Origin: Amphiura filiformis
Lineage: Eukaryota > Echinodermata > Ophiuroidea > Amphilepidida > Amphiuridae
Length of the DNA stretch: 64,000 nt
Direction of reading: 5' to 3'
NCBI RefSeq assembly: GCF_039555335.1
Contig: NC_092646.1
Location: forward strand, 28,201,780 to 28,265,779
The notes under the pieces were generated by a model that was not told the origin of the DNA, did not search any database, and worked only from the letters and a program-made list of their open reading frames with translations. A program made the position numbers and the translations under genes. The first letter of the stretch is position 1. Each line of letters begins with the position of its first letter. Below are positions 33,956 through 43,753 of this stretch, piece by piece.

Positions 33956-34604
33956 TTGAATAAAACAGGAGGATGTGAGTTCATAAGGGCAATGTCGGGG
34001 ATAGGTCACAATCGATGTGGAGAGATGAGAGGTCCGACCAACAGCCATAGCGATTCAACTAATTCCAGCGGACGGTCTGTGGCTAGTAAGGAATCGTCTT
34101 TGACCACATGCGCAGATCTGTCTCGTCAGGAAAATATTTAATATCCCGAATTTATAATAGGCCTATGCCTACCAGTTCCATCGTATAACCGATCTGCTAG
34201 AGAATATTTGTTACCATGTTTAATAAATTCGTATTTATCGTATAATAAAATGTAGCCAAATGTATATTATGTGTCACACGGTTTTCTGCTGAACCACTAG
34301 CAGGCTATGTTACCACATCTGTGACAATGACAAAGGTGAATTTTGATGATTTTACGATCTTCCGGATGAGCAAACCACAGAATGGGTCTTTAGTTCCATC
34401 CCCTACTTAACCAGCCAATATTATATCAATCAAAGAAAAATAAAGAAAAAATAAAATTAAACAAGAAAAAAAGACAAAGAAAAGAAACAATAAAAGAAAA
34501 ACAATAGAAAAAAACTAAATATGAAAAAAAATGATCATCTTTAGAAAATGCAAGAAAATATAAATGAAAAGTTTGAACAATATTTTGTTTATAAAAGTTT
34601 GTGT

Positions 34605-34692
34605 GACCGTGATGAGGCTCGAACTCACCATCTTCCGATCTAAAGAACCAAAGTCTTATGCCTTGCCAAGTGATCTATGCTCGTGAGATGCG
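34605..34692 (-). repeat. tRNA-like sequence in right arm of C
   Basis: On the minus strand: box A-like 'tagatcacttggcaagg', then 'aagactttggttctttag', then box B 'gagttcgagcctc'. It lies about as far from its terminus as the left one and also points inward, so it is part of the inverted arm rather than an independent SINE. Confidence 0.6.
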
Positions 34693-35818
34693 AAATAAAG
34701 ATAAAATAATACATTGTATACCTGCTTGTGTCGGTAAATGATTTGCTCAAATTCCATAATGATATAATATTGTGGAGGGCGCTAGCGTGAAATATGCTAT
34801 CATCACAGTCGCTTCTATTCCTTATAGACGGGTTTCTACGGTATTTTTGATTTTTATAGGCCTTGAATTCGCCTGCGAGCTTTTTACGGAATTCATGTTT
34901 TAGCGTCTCAAACTAACATAGTTTGCTAAAGAAAGATATTTCCCACCTCTGTAAAGCACATCGTGTGGGTCTATATGTTATAGTTTTGTCAGAATTTCCG
35001 TTTTTGTTTTACCCTTTTTCCATTCATGGTCCGAAAATGTCAAACTAAGTAAAAGTAGGCAATGGTGAGTACTTTTATCTCGAGAGCAACCAGCTGAAAT
35101 AGTCGATATTTCCTTTGTTGTTATCCAGGTCAATTTTTCATTGAAAGCAAATTGCCCGACCAGCGATTAAATCCCCAATTGGGTGTTCTGGTTAAACATG
35201 ATCAGTAGGAGCGCTATAGGTCTGGGAATTTCTTTGCTATATTGAAGTTCTGGCAACACTATAGCCATGCCGGTATTCCTATTAAACCCAGGGATATCGA
35301 TCCACAATGCTAGTACTAGCCTTTAGATTTCACGTGTTGATTTAGAAATTTTTTCATCCGACAGTGAAAGATGGTGAAATCAAAACGGAAATTCTGACAA
35401 AACTATGATATATAGCTCACGGTGATGTGCTTTAGAAAGTTGGGGAAAATCCTTCATTAGCGAACTATATTACTTTGAAAAGCTAAAAGGTTGATCCAAG
35501 AAAAAGCTCGCGGGCCGAGCTGAAGCCTATAAAAATCGAATATCTTACACTAAATGACTGAATTTCAGGCCTAAGTTTAACACCAGGATTTTAAAAAAAA
35601 TCAGTATCAAGCATTATAGTTTTTCCAGCCATTTACTGAAAAATGAAAATTATTGCTTTTCATTTGGCTGAGAAAAAAATTTTTACACTGAAAAGGTGTA
35701 ACTCAAAATTTTGCTCATTTCAACACCAATTTCGATCGTTTGTATTGCCTCATTAAATGACTGAGTGAGCCTTGCAGAACAAAAGAATCGGTTGTGCAGG
35801 TAGCTGACTGATCAACCA

Positions 35819-38800
35819 TGTACGTGGGAGGACAAGGCAGTGCAGTGTGATGAATGTGATGAATGGTATCACTCAAGTTGTATGAATATGAACACCCTTG
35901 TTTATGAAGCCCTTGGTAGCAGTAAGGTATCTTGGGTTTGTTGCAGCTGTAACATGCCAAATTTTTCTAAATCATTCTGTACTCTAGACTCCATTAACAT
36001 GTCAAATAGCTTCAGCAGTTTGGATGACGAAGCGAATATTCCACCACCCCTAGCCTCTTCATCACCTGCTGCCACCAGCATCCCCCAAGCTAGGATGAAG
36101 GATAACAGTCCTAAGAAGTCCAAACCTACCAATAGACATCACCTGAAAGTTGTTATTATAAATTTCCAAGGTATACGGAGTAAAAAAGCTGCTCTGCAAA
36201 CATTCTTGGACATTAATCAGCCTGATGTGGTAATTGGTACGGAGACCCATATTGATAGTACCATCCTGTCAAGTGAAATATTTCCGCCTGACTACAACGT
36301 AACAAGGAAAGATCGTGACTTACATGGAGGGGGTGTGCTAATTGCTCTTAAGGGTGATCTTATAGGCACGCACAGACCTGACTTGGACACGAACTCAGAA
36401 ATATTATGGACTCAGTTGGATATAATGGGGTCCAAACCCCTGCTTATTGGGGCATTCTACCGGCCACAGATTACTACTCTCCCAGAATATGAATATCTAA
36501 AGCAGCTTCGCAACTCACTGGATAAAATAAAACTGTCCAAAGGTCAACAGGTGTGGCTTGGAGGCGACTTCAACCTTCCAGGTATTAACTGGACCAGTGT
36601 TTCTACCACACCAGGGGGCTACAAACCAGGCTTGTCACGTGAATTTATTGACATTGTGAATGATAAGTGTTTTGAGCAGATGGTTACTAAGCCTACCAGG
36701 ATCAACAATATTCTTGACCTGTTTCTCACCACGCACTCTACCCTGGTGGAGAAATCAACCGTCCTGCCAGGTATGAGCGACCACGACGGGATACCGTTCA
36801 TCATTGTCAACACAAGACCACACAAGACCAAGCAAAGACCAAGGAGAATTTTCCTGTACAGGAAAGCCAATGTCTCCAGCTTGAAGGATGCGATCACTAA
36901 ATTGTCTGACAACATCACCAGTGAGTTCGATAACAGTGACTGCTCAGTTGACATTATGTGGAATGACTTTAAAGAAGGACTAACGGATGCTATGAACAAG
37001 TCCATTCCTTCTAAGTTAATCACCAAGGGTAAACAATCTCCCTGGATTAATCAAGACATCAAGAGACTGCATAGACGCAAGCAACGGGCTTATAATCGTT
37101 ATAATAAAACCAAAGACCCAGAAGACCATGCGAGATTTCAAAATCTTCGGAAGGAGGCTACAAGGAAGACAAGAAGGCAGCATAGAAGTTATGTGAAGCG
37201 CTCGTGTTCTGCAACTTCAAAAACTTTCTGGGGATTCATCAAGAGCCTAAAACAAGACTCCTTTGGTATTTGCTCCCTCAGAGACAAAGGTGAACTCGTA
37301 TCTGATAGTACCCAAAAGGCTGAAATACTCAACACTCAATTTCGCGAAGTCTTTACTCAGGAAGATATGACCAACATGCCCTCAATGGACTCTGAACCGT
37401 CTCCAGCTATGCCTGAAATTAAGATCAGTATTAAAGGTGTTCACGAACTTCTTGCCAACCTAAAGCCCAATAAAGCAACAGGTCCAGACGATCTACCAGC
37501 TCGCATTCTCAAAGAATATGCTCAAGAGATTGCACCCGCCCTTGCCTGCATTTTTCAGAGATCAATTGACACGGGAAGTTTGCCGGAAGATTGGAGAAGA
37601 GGAAACATCAGCCCCATCTTCAAAAAAGGTGATAGGACGAAAGCCTCCAACTACCGCCCTGTGTCCTTGACATCGATATGAAGCAAGACATTAGAACATA
37701 TCCTTCATTCATGCATAATGGATCACCTTGACCTGCATGGCATTTTGTGTGATGAACAGCACGGCTTCCGCAGAAAACATTCTTGCGAGTCACAGCTCAT
37801 TCAGACAGTTCACGACCTGGCTCAAGCGCTTGACAAGAGGAAACAGGTGGACGCAGTGATTATGTATTTCTCGAAAGCGTTCGATAAAGTTGCCCACAAC
37901 AGATTACTCATGAAAATCAACCATTATGGTATCAGAGGGAACACTTTCAAATGGATATCATCCTTTTTAAAAGAGCGCCATCAAAGAGTGGTTGTTGACG
38001 GTCATCACTCGGAATGGATCCATGTCGACTCAGGGGTTCCCCAGGGCACTGTTCTGGGTCCCCTGCTCTTCCTACTTTTCATAAACGATTTGCCTCATAA
38101 CATCTCGTCATCTGTCAGACTTTTCGCAGACGACTGCATTCTTTACAGAACTGTCGGTGGACCAGAGGACGCAGAGCAGCTGCAACAAGATCTCAACACG
38201 CTAAGAGCATGGGAAACTAGGTGGCAGATGGCCTTCAATACGGAGAAATGCTTCGTCATGAAAGTGACTCATGTTAAGAACCCATCTACCCATAAGTACA
38301 TGTTGGGAGGATCCATCCTTCAGGAGACTTCAAACCACACCTACTTGGGAGTTGAAATTACGTCTGACCTCAAATGGAACCATCACGTGGACAAGATCAC
38401 TGCCTCTGCCAATCGTAGTCTAGGCTTCTTAAGACGCAACATCTCCATCTGTTCAAGAAGAACCAAGGCCAGGGCTTTCACCACATTCGTAAGACCTCAT
38501 CTGGAATACAGTGCCGCTGTTTGGGATGCATAATATATACACAAGATCAGATTACTCAGTTAGAAGCCATCCAACGCAGGGGAGCCAGATTTGTCTTTAA
38601 TGACTACCAGTATACAAGCAGTCCTACATCTATGATCACCGCCTTAAAGTGGGATCCTCTCTCTTTGAGGAGGAAGGAGCGTCGCCTGAATGTGCTGTAT
38701 GACGCAGTACACGGTCACCTATCCATCCCGGCAAGAACCATCTTACGCCCGACCACACGCTCATCTAGATTTGTCAACATAAACAACACCTACCACCGTA

Positions 38801-38940
38801 TATCTACGAAGAAAGACTGCTACAAGTTTTCTTTTTTCCCAAGGACCATAGTCGATTGGAACCAATTACCTTTTCACATCACATCAGCAACTGACCAAGA
38901 AGTATTCAAGCAACAACTCCATGAACACTTAAGAAACTAA
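35819..38940 (+). pseudogene. Retrotransposon R ORF, 3' part: PHD finger, endonuclease, reverse transcriptase
   Basis: The frame resumes after B with 'CTWEDKAVQCDECDEWYH' and 'WVCCSC' (PHD zinc ligands). The AP-type endonuclease (~36145-36810) shows 'INFQGIRSK', 'IGTETH', 'LGGDFNLPGINW' and 'GMSDHDGI', so its catalytic set looks intact. The reverse transcriptase (from ~37460) shows 'NKATGPDDLPARIL', 'NYRPVSLTSI', 'GVPQGTVLGPLLF' and 'LFADDCILYR'. TGA at 37679-37681 stops it after 'SLTSI'; the frame continues unchanged to TAA at 38531, where a 1-base shift moves to the frame ending 38940 ('LHEHLRN'). Motif A reads 'MYFSKAFDKV', with Tyr (37865-37867) for the catalytic Asp, so it could not polymerise even if the frame were open. 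Confidence 0.9.
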
Positions 38941-39544
38941 ATCATAACTTTCGCACTCACTAAACCCTGCTCGGATTACTCCACCTGCATACAGCAACAA
39001 GGAGTGTTGGGCAGTATATCAGCAGATGCACATCGTGTGGGTCTATATAATAATAGTTTGGTCAGAATTCCCGTTTTGATTTCACCTTTTCCCACTTGCG
39101 ACTGCCAAAATGCCCAACCAGTACTTCATTTCTAATATAACCAGCAGAAATAATCGATATTTCTACTGTGGTCATGGGTTCATTCGTGAGTTAATTTTGA
39201 CAAAATTGGTAGTCGGAATTGAAAAATGCAATCAAAACCAAAATTCTGACAAAACTATGACAGCTTTTTATGATGTGCTTTAAAAAGTTGGGAAATATAT
39301 ATCTTTCGTTAGCGAGTTATGTTACTTTGAAAAGCAAAAACGTTCACGGGGCAAGTTGAAGCCTGTGAAAATCGAAAATCTTACACTAGAAGCCTTTAGA
39401 AGTTTAACATCAGGGTTTGAAAAAATAATATACAGTACCAATCATTATAGTTTTTACTGAAAAAATGAAAATTATTGCTTTTCATTTGCCTGAGAAAATT
39501 TTGCTCATTTCAACACCAAATTCAATCGTTTGTATTGCCTCATT

Positions 39545-39810
39545 AAAGTTAGCAACTATTTTAAACTGTTGAAATTTGGTAGTTCAGAGCATCTTGCGAA
39601 TGGCAGTGAGCTTTGGCAAAAATTGCATTGATCATTTCATAGCGACTGCGTAGACGAATTCAAATATCAAAGATATACTTTTGTAAGTCCTGTGGTCCTT
39701 GAGTTATGTTGTAACAACAACAACACTTTTGTAAAATGTACATAACTCATGAACAACAATAAATCAAGCAAGTTTTGATTTGTAGAATAAACTTTGCAGA
39801 ACATCAAAGT
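39545..39810. repeat. Dispersed repeat, also at 48360-48630
   Basis: The two copies share 'attttaaactgtt', 'aaaattgcattgatcatttc', 'caacaacacttttgtaaaa' and 'aacaataaatcaagcaagtt'. No TIR or coding frame found. Confidence 0.7.
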
Positions 39811-39825
39811 GTAATTTTTCGGTCG

Positions 39826-40012
39826 ATCCTTCATGTAATTATTTCGTGTAAGCTAATCCTAACTCTAACCCTAACTCTAACCCTAATCCTAACCCTAAGC
39901 CTAATCCTAATCATAACCCTAATCCTAACCCAATCCTTACCCTAATCCTAACCCTAAACTAACCCTAACCTTAACCCTAACCCTAATTTCGTGTAAAATT
40001 ATATGAAGGAAT
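39826..40012. mobile_element. Short element carrying telomere-like CCCTAA repeats, copy 1
   Basis: Degenerate (CCTAAC/CCCTAA) repeats (39850-39990) are bracketed by 'ccttcatgtaatta(t)ttcgtgtaa' and 'ttcgtgtaaaattatatgaagg'. The bracket recurs around the other telomere-like blocks, which argues for a mobile element rather than a chromosome end. Confidence 0.65.
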
Positions 40013-40469
40013 AACCTACAGATTGTAACAAAAAAAATTATACAATTTAGAAAATAGTATTAGGCAAATATGTCACTTATTAATTGTATTAAATTTTACT
40101 TGGTCGTCAAGGTAATTTCTTGAGCTACTACATTTCCATGAAGTCGGTGGTCTACAAGCGAAGATATGGTTAATTGTGTTAAGTAGTCCTAAAACACCTT
40201 GGGCCGCTTTTGTGTAGCAAAAGTGACTGAATTGAGTTGAATCAAGAACCGTCTTGTTGGTACTCTTAAGATAAGATAAGATGAGATAGGAAATTTTAAA
40301 CAATGGAGCATTTGAAGTGGTATTATAATTTATGATTTTGAAATAAATATAATATTATTTATTTAAAAAACATGAAAAACCTTTGCTTTTGTTCTGAGAT
40401 CTTTGATGATAAGCATGAGAGTTCATTTTACGCGGTGCAAACTTGATCTGTAAAATTGGTGGCCCAACT

Positions 40470-40590
40470 CGGGTCGATCCTTCCTAATCCTAATCATAAC
40501 CCTAACCCTAACCCTAATCCTAACCCTAATCCTAACCCTAAACTAACCCTAACCCTAATTTCGTGTAAAATTACAAGAAGGTATAACCAA
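40470..40590. mobile_element. Telomere-motif element, copy 2
   Basis: 'tcgatccttcctaatcc' starts the repeat block, and 'aatttcgtgtaaaattac' then 'gaaggtataacc' ends it, as in copy 1 ('gaaggaataacc'). Confidence 0.65.
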
Positions 40591-40774
40591 AGCTTGCATT
40601 GCGTAAAATCGACTTTCATGATTAGCAATTGCATTTTTGCTTTTCAGAAAGAAAATAAAAGTAGTCATGGCATAAATGTTATATGCAGTAGAATCAGAAA
40701 TATCTTGGCTAACAGAAAATTTTCCTTGGACTCTTTCCTTGTCCAGGATTAAACGCTATGCCCGATTTGACTAA

Positions 40775-40848
40775 ATCTTCATGTAATTTTACACGAAATT
40801 AGGGTTAGGGTTAAGGTTAGGGTTAGTTTAGGGTTTCTTCCTTCAATT
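40775..40848. mobile_element. Telomere-motif element, copy 3 (opposite orientation)
   Basis: 'ttcatgtaattttacacgaa' then 'attagggttagggttaagg'. It has the same bracket and repeat as copies 1 and 2, inverted and shorter. Confidence 0.65.
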
Positions 40849-40849
40849 T

Positions 40850-41480
40850 CCATATACTTATAATTACAAAATCTGGCCTTGTTACACTCAGGAAATAATT
40901 TTTATAACATAATAACTTCTGTTTTGAGATGAAAAAAGTGAGCTATTTATCACTGTTTTAGTTTTTGCCATTTTTACCGGCAAAAACTGTTTTTGCTAAG
41001 CGGTAAAAACAGGGTTTCTTTCATCTGCGGCAAAAACCTGCGAGACCTGCTTTTTAGCCTGACTTGAGCCTGGTCCTGATCAAGTGTGTTTCTGCACGAA
41101 GAGACCATTTAAAGAAACAAACAAACAAACAAACAAACAAACAATGAAGCCTGTATCACCACGGATAAGGAAACAATGGAAACGCGTAATGCAAATCTAA
41201 AGATCATCCAAATTATTTACTAAAATATGATTTTCAATACGCATCAAGAGTTACAGATTTTGATAAAGTCTGTAGAAAATAAACTCTTACCTGGTCTTCA
41301 CGTCTGGTTGGTGTCGTTCCTGTCCACTCCAGAAAATGGTTGTCGAATCAAATATTCTGATCTATATATAATAGTTTTCAACATGATAGGTTACAAAAAA
41401 AGCTAATAAAATTGGCTTAATGAGTAGTACATCGAACTATTCTATTAATAGTTTCGTCATTAGTCGTACTCACTATGGAC
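40850..41480. other. Unassigned, with an (AAAC)n tract
   Basis: 41115-41143 is about seven AAAC units. 40965-41045 has repeated 'gcaaaaac' and 'ggtaaaaac' motifs. No exon recognised. Confidence 0.5.
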
Positions 41481-41489
41481 CACAATGGC

Positions 41490-41665
41490 CTCATTTCAAT
41501 TACATAGTTCAATAACCTCAATTAAACAATCATAGTGCAAAATTTGACCTCAAGCTGCAGAGTATGAATTCTGTACTCAAATTTTCAAAGGTCATTCTAT
41601 GAGTGTACAAGCATATTGGGGTTAAAGAACTTTGTCCTGGTGGATGAGCATGGATCCTGGTGACT
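41490..41665. repeat. Copy of the 'caaaatttgacctcaagct' repeat
   Basis: 'ataacctcaattaaacaatc', 'caaaatttgacctcaagctg' and 'tgtcctggtggatgagca' match 14590-14735 and, inverted, 29873-30165. Confidence 0.65.
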
Positions 41666-42890
41666 ATTTACCAGTTTGCTGATGATGCGATTGGCTTAGA
41701 GACATCGAACCATTCAAAACTTTTGTGATTGGTCGAAAGTAAAAAAAGAACTGATCAGTTTGCTGACTTTGTATTTTATCAAAACTTTTAAAAGCAAAAC
41801 GGAGGACAAGGACTGAAGAAACGCTGGTGACCAAATCCAATGAATATTTATGATTTTCAAACAGTAATTGAAAAATGGAAATTCACTGGTATAAATTTGC
41901 TATAGGCCCTACTAATACTATACTTACGTTCCCATCATATTGACTCGTGACTGTATATTGTACTTTGGTAATTTTTGTGTATTCTTTGATTTGTCATGAC
42001 AGAGTCTTGTGTAAAGAAGTCTATATCTGAAATACAAAATAAAAATAAGCCAAATCGGCATTAGAAGTTTGCAATGCATTGTGGGACAGTTTGTGCATTT
42101 TTAGGACGCTTTGTCCTTTGACCTATCGCGAAAATTCAGAAAAATTGGTTTTTGTGCATACAAAATATAATTGAAAAAAGTTTTACTAGAATAAAAACAA
42201 ATCCAAAAAATATATTTATTGTATAAATTAATATCGTATACTATATCGTATTCTGAACCATTATTGCATTTTGCACCTTTTGCATATGGGGAATCCGTGA
42301 GGTTTTTTGGTTTTGGTTTTTGGGTTTTTGCATAAAACCTCCTGGTTTAATTTACCGATAATTAGCATATTTATATAATATTTACATTCATTGTTTTTTG
42401 ACACTTTCTCGAAACTGAAATATCCATTTTTGTACCAAATTTCTGGTAAAGCATCCAACCACTTCAAGGGTGTCCCAGAATGATTATTACGAGTACAGGT
42501 ACCCATCGTGCCTATTGTCAGTGGAAAATTGCCGAAAACGGCTTATGAACTCCCAGGCCCGGTGCCACCACCAGGGGTAAAAGCATGGGCGGCAAAAAAG
42601 AAGGGACGGAGGAAGATGAAGGGCCGGCAAGATGAATTATTAAAGAAAAATGGCGTGGCAGAAGGGGCGGCAAGAAGAATTATTAATGTAAAAAGGGTGG
42701 GAAAGTATGGAAATGGTTTTTAAAAAGTTGTGCAACTAATAAAACTATACCTTTTTGGTCGCCAGCAGGGCCACCGCTTGAGGAGGTGGGTTTTATTGGG
42801 GGTGTAACACTAATTCTTTAATATTTAAAAAAAAAATGTTTAGGAAAAAAATTTGGTCAAATTTGTTATTTCACACATACCCTAACCCTA
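41666..42890. other. Unassigned AT-rich stretch
   Basis: One GC-rich block (42545-42680) gives a lysine-rich open frame with no recognisable domain. No splice-consistent exon or TIR was found. Confidence 0.4.
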
Positions 42891-42894
42891 ATGA

Positions 42895-43610
42895 CAATTT
42901 TTGCACAATTGATTATGGCAATGCCATCCTCTCTGGTATCACTCAAGGTGAAAGAAATAGACTGCAGAAGCTGCACAATTGTGCTGTGCGTTTGACATTC
43001 TCTGTTCCTCGTTCAACTGGTGCCTCCAACCTTCTCATTCAATTGCATTGTCTTCCTATCCAGGACGTTTAATTTTTTTCTGCAACCATAACGGGACGCA
43101 AAAAAATTATAACCCATAGGAACACGTAGGAAAGGTTTAGGGTTAGGGTTAGGGTAAGTGTTACGGTTAGGGTTAGGTTTAATAAAATTTTGCGTCCCGT
43201 TATGGTTGCAGAAAAAAAAACCGCATCCCAGGACCGAATACTTTTTAAACGTCTGCTTTATGTTTTCAAGTACTCTCAGGGCCGTTCCCATAATTATCTT
43301 TGTGAGCTTCTTTCTGAATATGCTCCCGGAAGAGAAGGATTGAGATCTTTTTCCGATAAGACCCTGCTTTGTCAGCCTAGGGCACGTAAAGCAGCTGGTT
43401 TAAATACCTTCTCTGTCTCTGGCATTAGGGAATGGAATAAGCTGCCTAAAGTCATTAGAGAGTCTCCATCAATTCCAGTTTTCGGAAAGAAACAGAAAAC
43501 TCACATTTTCAGCTAGCTTCTTTCTTGTTCATTCTGTGTTTCTTTTTTTTCATTCTTTCTCTCCTTGTTCAGCGCATTGATGAATTTTAAAGGCGCTTTA
43601 AAAATAGACG
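42895..43610 (+). pseudogene. 5'-truncated 3' end of a second non-LTR retrotransposon
   Basis: Codes for the C-terminal region after the reverse transcriptase: 'IDYGNAILSGITQGERNRLQ', 'NCAVRLTFSVPRSTGASNLL', 'LHCLPIQD', then, after an insert, 'RILFKRLLYVFKYSQGRS' and 'REWNKLPKVIRESPSIPVFG' with the stop at 43514-43516. The pattern (LDY.N..L.G, LH.LP, WN.LP) is usual for L2/CR1/Jockey-type elements. The 3' tail has 'cagcgcattgatg' and 'aaaggcgcttt', typical L2/CR1-type ends. The 5' end begins abruptly after 'accctaaccctaatgac'. The insert at 43067-43227 splits it. Confidence 0.8.
43067..43227. mobile_element. 161-bp MITE with TTAGGG-like core inside the RT relic
   Basis: Inverted ends 'ttctgcaaccataacgggac' and 'gtcccgttatggttgcagaa' flank a core with 'ttagggttagggttagggta'. 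CCAGGAC (43060-43066) is repeated at 43228-43234; removing one copy plus the insert joins 'LPIQD' to 'RILFK' in frame (168 nt). Seven-base duplications limit the superfamily, but it is not identified. Confidence 0.85.
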
Positions 43611-43753
43611 GTGTAATGCGATCGCTAGATACCTCAGCATTAGCGCAGCCATTGGCTCAAATATTATCTGGAAGCAGCGCGCTCGCAATAATGGCTTGCC
43701 GATTTGCTGAGGTGTTTGGCAATTGTCCCAACCATCTTTGGTTTCTCATCATT

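Larger units (their letters stand above)
32384..34841. mobile_element. TIR element C (2.46 kb, TA target) with tRNA-like sequences in both arms
   Basis: Left 'ccgtaaaaccccgtctacaa' and right 'ttatagacgggtttctacgg' are complementary and flanked by TA (32382-32383, 34842-34843); removal restores the arm of B by comparison with A. Arm similarity continues inward ('ggagtttgagcaaat' at 32451, complement near 34750) to a tRNA-like sequence in each arm. No transposase ORF. Two MITEs (33334-33602, 33658-33955) lie inside, and 34430-34530 is A-rich. Confidence 0.8.
32156..35812. mobile_element. Fold-back element B inside the PHD codons of R
   Basis: CAACCA (32150-32155) recurs at 35813-35818; joining there links 'PPGQP' to 'CTWEDKAVQCDECDEWYH' in frame. 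The left arm (32165-32380 plus 34844-35000) and right arm (35385-35760) are inverted relatives ('gcgagcttttt', 'gctaaagaaagatatttccc', 'aaatcctggtgttaaa'). Without element C it is about 1.2 kb. It belongs to the same family as A, one layer further in. Confidence 0.8.
31332..39028 (+). mobile_element. Non-LTR retrotransposon R (CR1/L2-like), full length but inactivated
   Basis: Inserted in element A with a CACAT duplication (31327-31331 and 39029-39033). Subtracting the nested insert B leaves about 4.0 kb: 5' leader, one ORF (hydrophobic N-terminus, 2A-like motif, PHD finger, AP-type endonuclease, reverse transcriptase) and a short 3' end after 38940. The single-ORF order with a PHD finger before the endonuclease fits the CR1/L2 groups. 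Breaks: insertion B in the PHD codons, TGA at 37679, a frameshift near 38530, and Tyr in place of the motif A Asp. Confidence 0.85.
31021..39544. mobile_element. Fold-back element A, split by retrotransposon R
   Basis: The left arm 31021-31331 and right arm ~39034-39544 are inverted relatives ('gtttgctaaagaaagatatt' against the complement near 39300; 'gatttttatagg' against 'cctgtgaaaatc'). Without the insert the element is about 0.8 kb. The same family occurs as B (32156-35812) and D (25832-26335). No transposase seen. Confidence 0.75.

Noticed and set aside
39845..40000. A true telomere or chromosome fusion site
   Set aside because: Blocks are short, degenerate, in both orientations and share flanking sequence, which fits mobile elements better.
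42508..42723. A lysine/arginine-rich 71-residue protein
   Set aside because: No recognisable domain, no splice sites, isolated in unassigned sequence with short-element-like phrases; probably chance.
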